DNA of 64,000 bases from Rahnella variigena (GTDB lineage: Bacteria; Pseudomonadota; Gammaproteobacteria; Enterobacterales; Enterobacteriaceae): contig NZ_NSDJ01000001.1 of NCBI RefSeq assembly GCF_003610915.1, positions 1,364,001-1,428,000 of the forward strand, in the 5' to 3' direction. The notes beneath the pieces are model-generated. The model was not told the origin of the DNA, made no database searches, and worked only from the letters and a program-made list of their open reading frames with translations. A program made the translations under genes and the position numbers. Shown here in pieces: positions 37,170-46,764 of the stretch. The first letter of the stretch is position 1; every line of letters begins with the position of its first letter.

Positions 37170-38552
37170 GTGGCAAAAGCAGCAAAACGTGCATTTGTGT
37201 GTAATGAATGTGGCGCAGATTATCCGCGCTGGCAAGGGCAGTGTAGTGCCTGTCAGGCCTGGAACAGCATTACTGAAATCCGTTTGGCGGCTTCCCCGAC
37301 TGTGGCGCGTAACGAGCGTCTGACCGGTTACGCCGGTGATGCAGGCGTCAGTCGCGTGCAGAAACTTTCCGATATCAGCCTTGATGAACTTCCGCGTTTC
37401 AGCACCGGTTTTAAAGAGTTTGATCGCGTACTGGGCGGCGGCGTGGTGCCCGGCAGTGCGATCCTGATTGGGGGTAATCCCGGTGCAGGTAAAAGTACGC
37501 TGCTGCTGCAAATTCTGTGTCATCTCAGCGAAAACATGAAAACCCTGTACGTCACCGGCGAAGAATCTTTGCAGCAGGTGGCGATGCGTGCGCACCGTCT
37601 GGGGTTACCGACGGCCAATATGAATATGTTGTCGGAAACCAGCATCGAACAGATTTGCGACATTGCCGATAAAGAACAGCCTAAACTGATGGTGATCGAT
37701 TCCATTCAGGTGATGCACATGGCGGATATCCAGTCGTCACCGGGCACGGTTGCGCAGGTCCGTGAAACGGCAGCGTATCTGACCCGTTTCGCCAAAACGC
37801 GTGGCGTGGCGATCGTGATGGTGGGTCATGTGACCAAAGACGGTTCACTGGCCGGTCCGAAAGTGCTCGAGCACTGTATCGACTGTTCCGTGCTGCTCGA
37901 TGGCGACGCCGATTCGCGTTTTCGTACGCTGCGCAGCCATAAAAACCGTTTTGGTGCCGTGAACGAACTCGGCGTGTTCGCCATGACCGAGCAGGGGCTG
38001 CGTGAAGTCAGCAACCCTTCAGCAATTTTCCTCAGCCGTGGCGATGAAATTACTTCCGGCAGTTCCGTGATGGTGCTGTGGGAGGGAACGCGTCCGTTGC
38101 TGGTTGAGGTTCAGGCCCTGGTTGATCAGTCGATGATGGGCAATCCGCGTCGCGTGGCGGTTGGCCTTGAACAAAACCGTTTAGCCATTTTGCTGGCGGT
38201 CTTGCATCGTCACGGCGGTTTGCAGATGGCGGATCAGGATGTGTTCGTCAACGTAGTTGGCGGTGTGAAAGTCACCGAAACCAGCGCGGATCTGGCGCTG
38301 CTGCTCTCTCTTGTCTCCAGTCTGCGTGACCGTCCGTTGCCGCAGGATTTAGTGGTCTTCGGTGAAGTCGGGCTGGCAGGTGAAATTCGTCCGGTGCCGA
38401 GTGGTCAGGAACGTATTACGGAAGCGGCAAAGCACGGCTTTAAGCGTGCGATTGTGCCGCATGCCAACGTGCCGAAGAAAGTCCCGGCGGGTATGCAGGT
38501 ATTTGGCGTCAAAAAGCTGGCTGATGCGCTGGCGATCCTCGACGATTTGTAA
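37170..38552 (+). CDS. radA: DNA repair/recombination protein RadA
   Basis: A 460-aa RecA-like ATPase, the E. coli length, which promotes branch migration in recombinational repair. It has an N-terminal C4 zinc finger (CNECGADYPRWQGQCSAC), Walker A GGNPGAGKST, the RadA-specific KNRFG motif (HKNRFGAVNELGVF), and a C-terminal Lon-like domain (GGVKVTETSADLALLLSL). Order serB-radA-nadR is as in E. coli. Confidence 0.97.
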   Translation: MAKAAKRAFVCNECGADYPRWQGQCSACQAWNSITEIRLAASPTVARNERLTGYAGDAGVSRVQKLSDISLDELPRFSTGFKEFDRVLGGGVVPGSAILIGGNPGAGKSTLLLQILCHLSENMKTLYVTGEESLQQVAMRAHRLGLPTANMNMLSETSIEQICDIADKEQPKLMVIDSIQVMHMADIQSSPGTVAQVRETAAYLTRFAKTRGVAIVMVGHVTKDGSLAGPKVLEHCIDCSVLLDGDADSRFRTLRSHKNRFGAVNELGVFAMTEQGLREVSNPSAIFLSRGDEITSGSSVMVLWEGTRPLLVEVQALVDQSMMGNPRRVAVGLEQNRLAILLAVLHRHGGLQMADQDVFVNVVGGVKVTETSADLALLLSLVSSLRDRPLPQDLVVFGEVGLAGEIRPVPSGQERITEAAKHGFKRAIVPHANVPKKVPAGMQVFGVKKLADALAILDDL

Positions 38553-38653
38553 CTGTTCTATGCTGTAGCTTTTCTCCGCTGTAATTCGGGGCTGCCTTTG
38601 TGCTATTTTTTGTTTAGCTATTTTGTTTAGTACAGCAAACCTGGGGACAAGGC

Positions 38654-39913
38654 ATGTCACAGTTCGACTATCTAAAAACCGCGATAAAACAACAGGGACG
38701 CACGCTGCAACAGGTGGCCGAAGCCAGCGGGATGACCAAGGGTTATCTTAGCCAGTTGTTGAATGCAAAGATAAAAAGTCCCAGCGCTCAGAAGCTGGAG
38801 GCTTTGCACCGCTTCCTTGATCTTGAGTTTCCCCGTCGTGAAAAGAATATCGGCGTGGTGTTCGGCAAGTTTTATCCGCTGCACACCGGCCATATCTATC
38901 TGATCCAGCGCGCCTGCAGTCAGGTGGATGAACTGCATATCATCATGGGCTATGACGAGCCGCGCGATCGCGAGCTTTTTGAAAACAGTTCCATGTCCCA
39001 GCAGCCAACGGTCAGTGACCGTCTGCGCTGGTTACTGCAGACGTTCAAATACCAGAAAAACATACGTATTCATGCCTTTAACGAAGAGGGGATGGAACCC
39101 TATCCGCATGGCTGGGACGTATGGGGACGCGGCATTAAAGAGTTCATGAGCCAGAAAGGCATTGAACCCAACACTATTTATTCCAGTGAAGAGGCTGATG
39201 CGCCGCAATACCGCGAACATCTCGGGATTGAGACCGTACTGATCGACCCGAAACGTTCGTTTATGAATATCAGCGGTCGTCAGATCCGTCATGACCCGTT
39301 CCGTTACTGGGATTATATTCCGACTGAAGTGAAGCCGTTCTTCGTGCGGACCGTGGCGATTCTCGGCGGAGAATCCAGCGGGAAATCGACGCTGGTGAAT
39401 AAGCTGGCTAACATTTTTAATACCACCAGTGCATGGGAATATGGCCGCGATTATGTGTTCTCGCACCTGGGTGGCGACGAAATGGCGCTGCAATATTCTG
39501 ACTATGACAAGATCGCGTTGGGTCAGGCGCAGTACATCGATTTCGCGGTGAAATATGCCAATAAAGTGGCCTTTATTGATACCGACTTTCTGACCACTCA
39601 GGCCTTCTGTAAAAAATATGAAGGGCGTGAACATCCGTTTGTGCAGGCGCTGATGGACGAATACAAATTCGATCTGGTTATCCTGCTGGAAAACAACACG
39701 CCGTGGGTGGCCGACGGCCTGCGCAGTTTAGGCAGTACCACCGACCGGATGTCTTTCCAGAATCTGCTCATCGAAATGCTGAAAGAAAACAATGTGGATT
39801 ATGTACACGTTGAATCTTCAGATTACGATCAGCGTTTTCTCGAATGCGTGGAACTGGTGCAGAACATGCTGGCAGCCGATACCAGCCGGTTAAACGAGCC
39901 CCCGGTTATCTGA
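38654..39913 (+). CDS. nadR: Trifunctional NAD regulator NadR
   Basis: A 419-aa protein (E. coli 410). An N-terminal helix-turn-helix (LQQVAEASGMTKGYLSQLLNAKIKSPSAQ) represses NAD biosynthesis genes. A central nucleotidyltransferase domain carries GKFYPLHTGHIYLIQRA (HxGH type), and a C-terminal nicotinamide riboside kinase domain carries Walker A GGESSGKST. AAGG lies before ATG 38654. A terminator-like hairpin follows the stop. Confidence 0.96.
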   Translation: MSQFDYLKTAIKQQGRTLQQVAEASGMTKGYLSQLLNAKIKSPSAQKLEALHRFLDLEFPRREKNIGVVFGKFYPLHTGHIYLIQRACSQVDELHIIMGYDEPRDRELFENSSMSQQPTVSDRLRWLLQTFKYQKNIRIHAFNEEGMEPYPHGWDVWGRGIKEFMSQKGIEPNTIYSSEEADAPQYREHLGIETVLIDPKRSFMNISGRQIRHDPFRYWDYIPTEVKPFFVRTVAILGGESSGKSTLVNKLANIFNTTSAWEYGRDYVFSHLGGDEMALQYSDYDKIALGQAQYIDFAVKYANKVAFIDTDFLTTQAFCKKYEGREHPFVQALMDEYKFDLVILLENNTPWVADGLRSLGSTTDRMSFQNLLIEMLKENNVDYVHVESSDYDQRFLECVELVQNMLAADTSRLNEPPVI

Positions 39914-39929
39914 CCGGGGACAAATAAAG

Positions 39930-39960
39930 AGCGTGTATTCTCCGGGATACGCGCTTTTTT
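39930..39960 (+). terminator. Probable terminator of nadR
   Basis: Stem AGCGTGTAT / ATACGCGCT (one G-U pair) with an 8-base loop, followed by a T-run. Confidence 0.8.
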
Positions 39961-39962
39961 AT

Positions 39963-39985
39963 TATCATTCATACAATGAATGATA
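39963..39985. repeat. Perfect 10-bp hairpin in the AT-rich gap before the DUF3300 gene
   Basis: TATCATTCAT and its exact complement flank ACA, right after the nadR terminator. The whole stretch 39961-40258 is AT-rich and shows no ORF. It presumably contains the promoter of the DUF3300/DUF2950 pair. Confidence 0.6.
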
Positions 39986-40258
39986 AATTACCAATATATT
40001 TTATATAATTATTAATGAATTCATCCGATTATCTTTCAGTGTGATTTTATTAATTCATTTTGTAACGCTGTAAAATAAAATTCTCTTTTTATTCATGGGA
40101 TTGAGTGAGAAGCATTTTTTAGGGATTTTATTACGCATTTTATGTGTAAATATCTTACCTGAAATAAAAATACAGTGGCGGCCGTTGAGATTTATTTCTC
40201 CGATTATACTCATTCAATATGCCTCTCATTCCCGCTGAGGCTTTCTAAGGTGAACCGA

Positions 40259-41881
40259 ATGAATTTATCATTCAAGCCCTGGGGTATCGCAGTCTTGTGC
40301 GGCGTGGGGGCATTTGCTCTGGCGAGTGTGATGTTTATGCAAGGCTGGCTTCCGGTCAGCAGTCAGGCCGAAACCACGACGCAGACTGCGCCTGTGCCTG
40401 CACCCGCCGCCGCGCCTCCGCCAGCAGTTCCTGTTGCTGCACCCGTTGCCCCTGCGTCATTTACACAAGCTCAGCTTGATCAATGGGTCGCGCCAGTCGC
40501 GCTTTATCCTGACAGCCTGCTTTCGCAGGTGCTGATGGCGTCGACTTATCCGACTAACGTGATTCAGGCTGTGCAATGGTCGCGTGACCATCCGCAAAGT
40601 CAGGGGGATGCCGCCGTCACTCAGGTCGCGAACGAACCCTGGGATCCGAGTGTAAAATCGCTGGTCGCTTTTCCGCAACTGCTGGCGCTGCTGGGTGAAG
40701 ATCCGGCATGGGTACAGAATCTGGGGAACGCGTTTCTGGCGCAACCGGATGACGTGATGAACACTGTGCAGAAATTTCGCGAAGTGGCGCAAAAGAGCGG
40801 GGCGCTGAAAAGCACGCCGCAGCAGACGGTGACCGTTAAACCGAAACCGGCTTCAACAACGGTGGTGAAAAGTGCGGCGGCGCAGCAAACGATTGTGATT
40901 GAATCTGCCGATCCGCAGGTAGTGTATGTGCCGAGTTACAACCCGAATGTGGTTTACGGCGCCTGGCCGACACCGGCCTATCCGCCGGTATATCTGCCAC
41001 CGCCTCCGGGACAACAGTTCGTGAACGGCATAGCATCGGGGATCGGGTTTGGTGTCGGTGTCGCCGCGACGTATGCGATTTTTGGCAGCATCGACTGGGA
41101 TGACGACGATCATCATCATGATGATTATGACCATCACGACGATCACCACGACGACGGGCATCATGGCGGTTCGCAGAATAAATACGTCAATGTGAACGTT
41201 AATAATTACAACCGTATCTCCGGCAACAATAACAACGGGCTGAATCATCCGGGCGCATCGAATACCGCAGGCTGGCAGCATAATCCGGCCTACAACGCCG
41301 GTTTGACGAACCGCAGCACGAACCTCAATGGTGCGACGCAAAACCGTGCACTGAATAACGCGGCGCAGCGTAATAACTATCGTGGTTTCGACAACGACAC
41401 GCGTGGTTTCGATAATAACTCGCGCGGTATCAGCAACAATAATGCCGTCGGACGCAATGGGGGCGGTGTGCAGAACCAGAATCTGGATCAGCGCCGTCAG
41501 CAGGCAGCGTCGGTGATGAATCAGCATCAGAACACCCCGCAGGCGCAGGCGCATACACAGCAGCGAAACCTGCCGCGTTCAGCCCCGGTAGCCAATGCCG
41601 GAGACCGTGCCGGTACACGTAATGTGACGGGGCATCAGTTGCCTCAGCATCAGCAGTCGTTGTCTCAGCACAATACGAACCGCCAGCCGTCGCAGCAATT
41701 GAGTCAGCATCAGCGACAGAATCTGAATGCATCACACAGCACAGCATTTAGTGGCAATTCCAGTCGTAGTCCGTCGTGGCAACAGCAGCAATCGCGGGGG
41801 AATCATAGCCGCGAACATATGCAGAACTTCCAGCGGTCACGCCCTGCGAATGCAGAGCCAGCTCATTTACACCGTCGCTAG
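40259..41881 (+). CDS. DUF3300 domain protein with Asp/His-rich and Asn/Gln-rich regions
   Basis: A 540-aa envelope protein. The N-terminus has a hydrophobic segment (WGIAVLCGVGAFALASVMFM), either a signal anchor or an uncleaved signal. An Ala/Pro-rich linker follows, then the DUF3300 core (QWVAPVALYPDSLLSQVLMASTYPT). A short hydrophobic Gly-rich stretch precedes a run of Asp and His (about residues 279-303), and the last 230 residues are low-complexity, rich in Asn, Gln, His and Ser. The start 40259 is preceded by AAGGTGA; the frame is open upstream without a usable site. The DUF2950 gene follows after 17 bp, a pairing seen in other proteobacteria. The Asp/His run could bind metal, but no function is established. 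Confidence 0.85.
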   Translation: MNLSFKPWGIAVLCGVGAFALASVMFMQGWLPVSSQAETTTQTAPVPAPAAAPPPAVPVAAPVAPASFTQAQLDQWVAPVALYPDSLLSQVLMASTYPTNVIQAVQWSRDHPQSQGDAAVTQVANEPWDPSVKSLVAFPQLLALLGEDPAWVQNLGNAFLAQPDDVMNTVQKFREVAQKSGALKSTPQQTVTVKPKPASTTVVKSAAAQQTIVIESADPQVVYVPSYNPNVVYGAWPTPAYPPVYLPPPPGQQFVNGIASGIGFGVGVAATYAIFGSIDWDDDDHHHDDYDHHDDHHDDGHHGGSQNKYVNVNVNNYNRISGNNNNGLNHPGASNTAGWQHNPAYNAGLTNRSTNLNGATQNRALNNAAQRNNYRGFDNDTRGFDNNSRGISNNNAVGRNGGGVQNQNLDQRRQQAASVMNQHQNTPQAQAHTQQRNLPRSAPVANAGDRAGTRNVTGHQLPQHQQSLSQHNTNRQPSQQLSQHQRQNLNASHSTAFSGNSSRSPSWQQQQSRGNHSREHMQNFQRSRPANAEPAHLHRR

Positions 41882-41898
41882 ACTGACGAGGAAAGGTA

Positions 41899-42756
41899 AT
41901 GAAGAGATTGCGTAATATTTTGATTTCCGCAGGCCTGCTGTTACTGCCCTTAACGGGTTTCGCGCAGCAGACATTTACCAGCCCTGAGCTGGCCGCGCAG
42001 GCGTTGGTCAAAGCCATTGAGGCACACGATGATGCGTCACTTGAACAACTTCTCGGTAATGACTGGCAGGTCTATCTGCCGCCAAAAGGTGTGGATCCGG
42101 ATGAGGTTGCTCGCTTTCTGCGGGACTGGAATATCAGTCACAAGATTGCCAAACAGGGTGATATTGCTCACCTGAATGTCGGTCCGGAGAACTGGCAGTT
42201 GCCGATCCCGATGAAACATACGGCGCAGGGCTGGTCATTTGATATGGCCGCCGGTGCTGCTGAAATTGAAATCCGTACGATTGGTCGCAATGAGCTTTCT
42301 GCCATTCAGGCCGTGTCAGCGTATGCGGATGCCCAGCACGAGTATCAGCAGATTACCGGGCAATATGCGCAGCGCTTTGTCAGCACTGAAGGGCAACACG
42401 ATGGCCTTTACTGGCCGGTGAAAGAGGGGGAAGCGCCAAGCCCGCTGGGGCCAGCCTTCGGTGATGCGCAGGCGGGGTCTGATTATCACGGCTATTACTA
42501 TCGCATTCTGACGTCGCAGGGTGCGAATGCCAGCGGCGGTGCCCTCAGCTATATCGAAAATGGCAAGATGACCCAAGGTTTTGCGCTGATCGCCTGGCCG
42601 GCGGCGTATGGTCATACCGGAGTTACCAGTTTTATGATCAATCAGCAGGGCGAGGTTTATCAGCAGGATTTAGGCGAGAATACTGATGCCGCGGCAAAAG
42701 CGATCACGACATTTGACCCCGATGCTAAATGGCAGAAAGTGGACGACGGCGAATAG
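41899..42756 (+). CDS. DUF2950 domain protein, exported
   Basis: A 285-aa protein with a Sec signal peptide (MKRLRNILISAGLLLLPLTGFAQ, cleavage near residue 22). DUF2950 marks include FTSPELAAQALVKAIEAHD, FDMAAGAAEIEIRTIGRNEL, and YHGYYYRILTSQG near the C-terminus. GAGGAAAGGTA precedes the ATG, 17 bp after the DUF3300 gene, so the two form an operon and probably act together in the periplasm. The biochemical role is unknown. A strong terminator follows. Confidence 0.87.
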   Translation: MKRLRNILISAGLLLLPLTGFAQQTFTSPELAAQALVKAIEAHDDASLEQLLGNDWQVYLPPKGVDPDEVARFLRDWNISHKIAKQGDIAHLNVGPENWQLPIPMKHTAQGWSFDMAAGAAEIEIRTIGRNELSAIQAVSAYADAQHEYQQITGQYAQRFVSTEGQHDGLYWPVKEGEAPSPLGPAFGDAQAGSDYHGYYYRILTSQGANASGGALSYIENGKMTQGFALIAWPAAYGHTGVTSFMINQQGEVYQQDLGENTDAAAKAITTFDPDAKWQKVDDGE

Positions 42757-42773
42757 CGGAAATATGTGAATGA

Positions 42774-42808
42774 AAAAGCCCCGGCATGAAAGTGACGGGG
42801 CTTTTTTT
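42774..42808 (+). terminator. Rho-independent terminator of the DUF3300-DUF2950 operon
   Basis: Stem AAAGCCCCG / CGGGGCTTT with an 11-base loop, followed by T7. It lies 15 bp from the 3' end of the converging reductase gene. Confidence 0.88.
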
Positions 42809-42822
42809 AGGCGACAGCGTAT

Positions 42823-43824
42823 TTAGAAAGCGACGACGACTTTGCCCTGCATATGGCCGTCGAGCACTTTGGCGTGGGCCGCTTCGATGCTTTCCACGGT
42901 CAGGCCGTGAAGGGTTTCGCTTAGTGTGGTTTGTACTTTACCTTTATCCACCAGCGCGGCGACTTGTTTGAGGATCTCGCCCTGTTCGGCAATATCCGGT
43001 GTGGTGAACATGCTGCGGGTATACATCAGTTCCCAGTGCAGTGCGGCGCTTTTCAGTTTCAGTTTGTTCATGTCCAGCGGATGTTCGTTTTCAACGATGG
43101 TACAGATGTGGCCCATCGGTGCGATCAGGTCAGAAATGGCTTCCCAGTGGCCGTCGGTGTCGTTCAGACACAGAATAAAATCCACCTGTTTGATATCGTG
43201 CTTCGCCAGTTCACCTTTCAGATCTTTGTAATTCACTGTCAGATCCGCACCGCGATCCAGACACCATTGTGCCGATTCCGGACGGGAAGCTGTCGCGATC
43301 ACTTTCACTTTGCTGCGCAATGACGCGAACGGGATCGCCAGTGATCCGACGCCACCGGCACCGCCGATGATGAGCAGGGTTTTATCCGCAGAGGCATCCT
43401 GAATTTTCAGATGCTCGAACAGTGCTTCCCATGCGGTCAGCGTGGTCAGTGGCATGGCAGCGGCCTGTGCCCAGTCCAGGCTTTTCGGTTTGACGGACAC
43501 AATACGTGAGTCGATCAGCTGTTCCGTTGCATTGCTGCCGGAACGGGTGATATCCCCGGCGTACCAGACTTCATCACCCGCTTTGAAATTTTTCACTGCG
43601 CTGCCGACGGATTTGACGATACCGCTGGCATCCCAGCCCAGTACTTTTGGTGCATCCAGACCGCTTTTTTGCACGCCTTTGTGCACTTTGGTATCGACCG
43701 GATTGATTGACACCGCTTTCACTTCCACCAGCAGGTCGTAATCTTTCGCGACAGGCTGTGGTAATTCAACAGCGATAAAGTGAGCCGGGTCTTTTGGATT
43801 TACTGCGATTGCTTTAATGGTCAT
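42823..43824 (-). CDS. Zinc-type alcohol dehydrogenase-like / quinone oxidoreductase (MDR family)
   Basis: A 333-aa medium-chain reductase of the ZADH1 subfamily. It has the GroES-like N-terminal domain (VEVKAVSINPVDTKVHKG, VLGWDASGIVKSVGSAV), the nucleotide-binding loop GGAGGVGSLAIPFA, and the family tail HAKVLDGHMQGKVVVAF. Cysteine ligands of catalytic zinc are not apparent, so it is more likely a zinc-free NADPH:quinone or enone reductase (inference). ATG 43824 has GGAGG upstream; the frame runs 22 codons further without homology. It is divergent from a LysR gene, its likely regulator. Confidence 0.87.
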   Translation of the reverse strand: MTIKAIAVNPKDPAHFIAVELPQPVAKDYDLLVEVKAVSINPVDTKVHKGVQKSGLDAPKVLGWDASGIVKSVGSAVKNFKAGDEVWYAGDITRSGSNATEQLIDSRIVSVKPKSLDWAQAAAMPLTTLTAWEALFEHLKIQDASADKTLLIIGGAGGVGSLAIPFASLRSKVKVIATASRPESAQWCLDRGADLTVNYKDLKGELAKHDIKQVDFILCLNDTDGHWEAISDLIAPMGHICTIVENEHPLDMNKLKLKSAALHWELMYTRSMFTTPDIAEQGEILKQVAALVDKGKVQTTLSETLHGLTVESIEAAHAKVLDGHMQGKVVVAF

Positions 43825-43924
43825 GTTTTCTGCCTCCGTTAGGTATACAGACAGTCTAGTCGTCATGACGCAACCTGATAAGATGGACAATAACTAACAA
43901 AGTGTTCGGCTGAGGTGAACAATC

Positions 43925-44833
43925 ATGTTTAAACAGTTGCAGGATATGGCGCTCTTTGCGCTGGTGGCGGAATGTGGCAGCTTCACGCAGGCTGCCAGCC
44001 GGGCGGGATTACCTAAATCCAGCGTCAGTCAGCGTATCAGCCAGCTGGAGAAATCCATCGGCCTGCGGTTGCTGAACCGCACGACGCGGCAGCTGAACCT
44101 GACGTTTGCCGGTGAACGTTATCTGATCCACTGTCAGGAAATGATGCAGGCCAGCGAACGGGCTGAACTGGCGATTCGCCGTCTGCGCGATAACCCGAGC
44201 GGACGTTTGCGGATCACCAGCCCCGCCGGTCTGGGAGCAACGCTGCTGGCGCGGGTGAATGTTGAATTTCAGAAACGGTATCCCGATGTGTCGCTGGAAG
44301 TGTCAGTGTCGGATGCGATGGTAGATCTGGTACAGGAAGGTTTTGATATCGCGCTGCGTACCGGTAAACCGCAGGATTCCTCGCTGATTGGTCGTGAACT
44401 GGGGCACAGCCCGCGCTATCTGCTGGCATCACCGGCGTATCTGGCGCAGCATCCGGCGATTGAAACGCCGCAACAGCTTGCATCGCATCACTGCATTGCG
44501 CACCGGGCCTGGTCGGAATGGGTGTTGCATCATGGTGAAACCTATCACCGCTGGCTGCTGCCTTCCGCGCATACTACCGACAATCTGCTGTATGCGCGGG
44601 AATGCGCGCTGGCGGGCGCAGGCATCACGCTGTTACCGGCCTTTTTATGTCACGGCGAAGTGGCAAATGGCACGCTGGTGCGCGTGTTGCCAGAATGGGA
44701 AGCCGAGGGCAATGATCTGTATCTGGTCTATCCGGGGCGGAAACTGAATTCGCCGGCGCTGGCCTGTTTCATTGCGTTTATGCTGGAAGAGTATGGTTTT
44801 GCGAAGAGCTACAGCGAGGCGCTGGCGGGATAA
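43925..44833 (+). CDS. LysR-family transcriptional regulator
   Basis: A 302-aa LysR regulator of the CrgA/DsdC-like group. The winged helix-turn-helix is LVAECGSFTQAASRAGLPKSSVSQRISQLEKSIGLRLL, followed by the usual NRTTRQLNLTFAGERYL linker and a substrate-binding domain (ITSPAGLGATLL). The divergent oxidoreductase gene begins 100 bp away and is the probable target. The inducer is unknown. Together with that gene it is an insertion between nadR and ettA relative to E. coli. A bidirectional terminator follows. Confidence 0.9.
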   Translation: MFKQLQDMALFALVAECGSFTQAASRAGLPKSSVSQRISQLEKSIGLRLLNRTTRQLNLTFAGERYLIHCQEMMQASERAELAIRRLRDNPSGRLRITSPAGLGATLLARVNVEFQKRYPDVSLEVSVSDAMVDLVQEGFDIALRTGKPQDSSLIGRELGHSPRYLLASPAYLAQHPAIETPQQLASHHCIAHRAWSEWVLHHGETYHRWLLPSAHTTDNLLYARECALAGAGITLLPAFLCHGEVANGTLVRVLPEWEAEGNDLYLVYPGRKLNSPALACFIAFMLEEYGFAKSYSEALAG

Positions 44834-44856
44834 ATTTCAGGGAATGACAGCCAGAA

Positions 44857-44880
44857 AAAAGGCCCGTTTCCGGGCCTTAG
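44857..44880. terminator. Bidirectional terminator between the LysR gene and ettA
   Basis: Stem AAGGCCCG / CGGGCCTT around TTTC. A run of A on the left gives a T-run for the leftward transcript from ettA; the rightward transcript has only a weak tail. Confidence 0.75.
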
Positions 44881-44897
44881 CAATTTTATAAAGACGA

Positions 44898-46565
44898 TTA
44901 CTTGATCATCTTTTTGTACTTGATGCGCTTCGGCTCTAACGCTTCGGCACCTAAAGTACGTTTTTTGTATTCTTCGTATTCGGTGAAGTTACCTTCGAAG
45001 AATTCGACTTTGCCTTCATCCTGATAATCGAGGATGTGGGTCGCGATACGGTCGAGGAACCAGCGGTCATGGGAAATGACCATTGCGCAGCCCGGGAACT
45101 CCAGTAAGGCGTTTTCCAGTGCGCGCAGGGTTTCGATGTCGAGGTCGTTGGTCGGTTCATCGAGCAGCAACATGTTACCGCCAACCTGCAGCAGTTTTGC
45201 CAGATGCAGACGGCCACGCTCACCACCGGACAACTCGCCTACGCGTTTGCCCTGATCAACACCTTTGAAGTTGAAGCGGCCGACGTAAGCACGGCTTGGC
45301 ATTTCAGTGGTGCCGATGCGCATGATGTCCTGACCACCGGACACTTCTTCCCACACGGTTTTGCTGTTGTCCATGGAATCACGGAACTGATCCACAGACG
45401 CCAGTTTCACGGTATCGCCCAGCTCGATAGTGCCGCTGTTGGCTTCTTCCTGACCCGACATCATGCGGAACAGGGTTGATTTACCGGCACCGTTCGGGCC
45501 GATAATGCCAACGATAGCGCCTTTCGGCACGGAGAAGGACAGGTCGTCGATCAGAACGCGATCACCGTAAGACTTGCTCAGGTTTTTCACTTCGACAACT
45601 TTGTCGCCCAGGCGTGGACCTGGTGGAATGAACAGTTCGTTGGTTTCGTTACGTTTCTGGTATTCGGTGTTGTTCAGCTCTTCAAAGCGTGCCAGACGGG
45701 CCTTGCCTTTAGACTGACGGCCTTTCGTACCCTGACGAACCCACTCAAGCTCTTTCTCAATAGACTTACGACGGGCCGCTTCAGAAGAAGCTTCCTGCGC
45801 CAGACGTTCATCTTTTTGTTCCAGCCAGGTGGAGTAGTTACCTTCCCACGGAATACCTTCACCGCGGTCAAGCTCAAGGATCCAACCGGCAACGTTATCG
45901 AGGAAGTAACGGTCATGGGTAATCGCCACAACGGTACCTTCGAAGTCGTGCAGGAAGCGTTCCAGCCATGCCACGGATTCTGCATCCAGGTGGTTGGTCG
46001 GTTCGTCGAGCAGCAGCATGTCTGGTTTTTCCAGCAGCAGACGGCACAGTGCCACACGGCGGCGTTCACCACCGGACAGCGTGGCGACTTTAGCATCCCA
46101 GTCTGGCAGACGCAGTGCATCAGCAGCACGTTCCAGCTGGCTGTTCAGGTTATGGCCATCATGCGCCTGAATGATCTCTTCCAGTCTGCCCTGTTCAGCG
46201 GCCAGTTTGTCGAAATCAGCTTCTGGTTCTGCGTACAGCGCATAGACTTCATCAAGACGTTTTAACGCGCCCACGACTTCAGAAACAGCTTCTTCCACGG
46301 ACTCACGCACGGTGTGTTCCATGTTCAGCTGAGGTTCCTGCGGCAGATAACCGATTTTCAGATCAGGCTGCGGACGTGCTTCACCTTCGATGTCGGTATC
46401 GATACCGGCCATGATGCGCAGCAGGGTGGATTTACCTGAACCGTTCAGACCCAGAACACCGATTTTGGCACCAGGGAAGAAACTCAGGGAGATGTTCTTA
46501 AGAATATGACGCTTCGGCGGAACAACTTTGCCGAGGCGATGCATGGAATATACGTATTGAGCCAC
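44898..46565 (-). CDS. ettA: Energy-dependent translational throttle protein EttA (ABC-F)
   Basis: A 555-aa ABC-F ATPase, the E. coli length, with two ABC domains. Walker A motifs are GLNGSGKST and GPNGAGKST; the signatures are LSGGERRRVA and LSGGERGRLH; Walker B segments are MLLLDEPTNHLD and MLLLDEPTNDLD. The linker between domains (QEASSEAARRKSIEKELEWV) is the P-site-binding region. It controls the first peptide bond according to ADP/ATP ratio. The start codon is GTG 46565. Slt is its E. coli neighbour; here an RcsA-like gene and a P-type ATPase lie between. Confidence 0.97.
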   Translation of the reverse strand: MAQYVYSMHRLGKVVPPKRHILKNISLSFFPGAKIGVLGLNGSGKSTLLRIMAGIDTDIEGEARPQPDLKIGYLPQEPQLNMEHTVRESVEEAVSEVVGALKRLDEVYALYAEPEADFDKLAAEQGRLEEIIQAHDGHNLNSQLERAADALRLPDWDAKVATLSGGERRRVALCRLLLEKPDMLLLDEPTNHLDAESVAWLERFLHDFEGTVVAITHDRYFLDNVAGWILELDRGEGIPWEGNYSTWLEQKDERLAQEASSEAARRKSIEKELEWVRQGTKGRQSKGKARLARFEELNNTEYQKRNETNELFIPPGPRLGDKVVEVKNLSKSYGDRVLIDDLSFSVPKGAIVGIIGPNGAGKSTLFRMMSGQEEANSGTIELGDTVKLASVDQFRDSMDNSKTVWEEVSGGQDIMRIGTTEMPSRAYVGRFNFKGVDQGKRVGELSGGERGRLHLAKLLQVGGNMLLLDEPTNDLDIETLRALENALLEFPGCAMVISHDRWFLDRIATHILDYQDEGKVEFFEGNFTEYEEYKKRTLGAEALEPKRIKYKKMIK

Positions 46566-46764
46566 GTTGTTTTGAGCCTCTTTCTGCGGGCCGCGCGCTT
46601 TCTGCGAAGGGCAGGCGCTGCGGCATAGTAAGCAGCCCCGCCTGACTGCGGCATGACTGATAAGGGTTCCGACTGCGAAGTTTAGCGTGTTTCAGTCGTG
46701 TACCCAACCATCAGGTTCACAGTAAGGCAAGAATGTTGCCGGCAGCGGACAGGAGAGGAGGCTT

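Noticed and set aside
40853..41554. 233-codon open frame opposite the DUF3300 gene
   Set aside because: Produced by the low-complexity Asp/His/Asn codons read in reverse.
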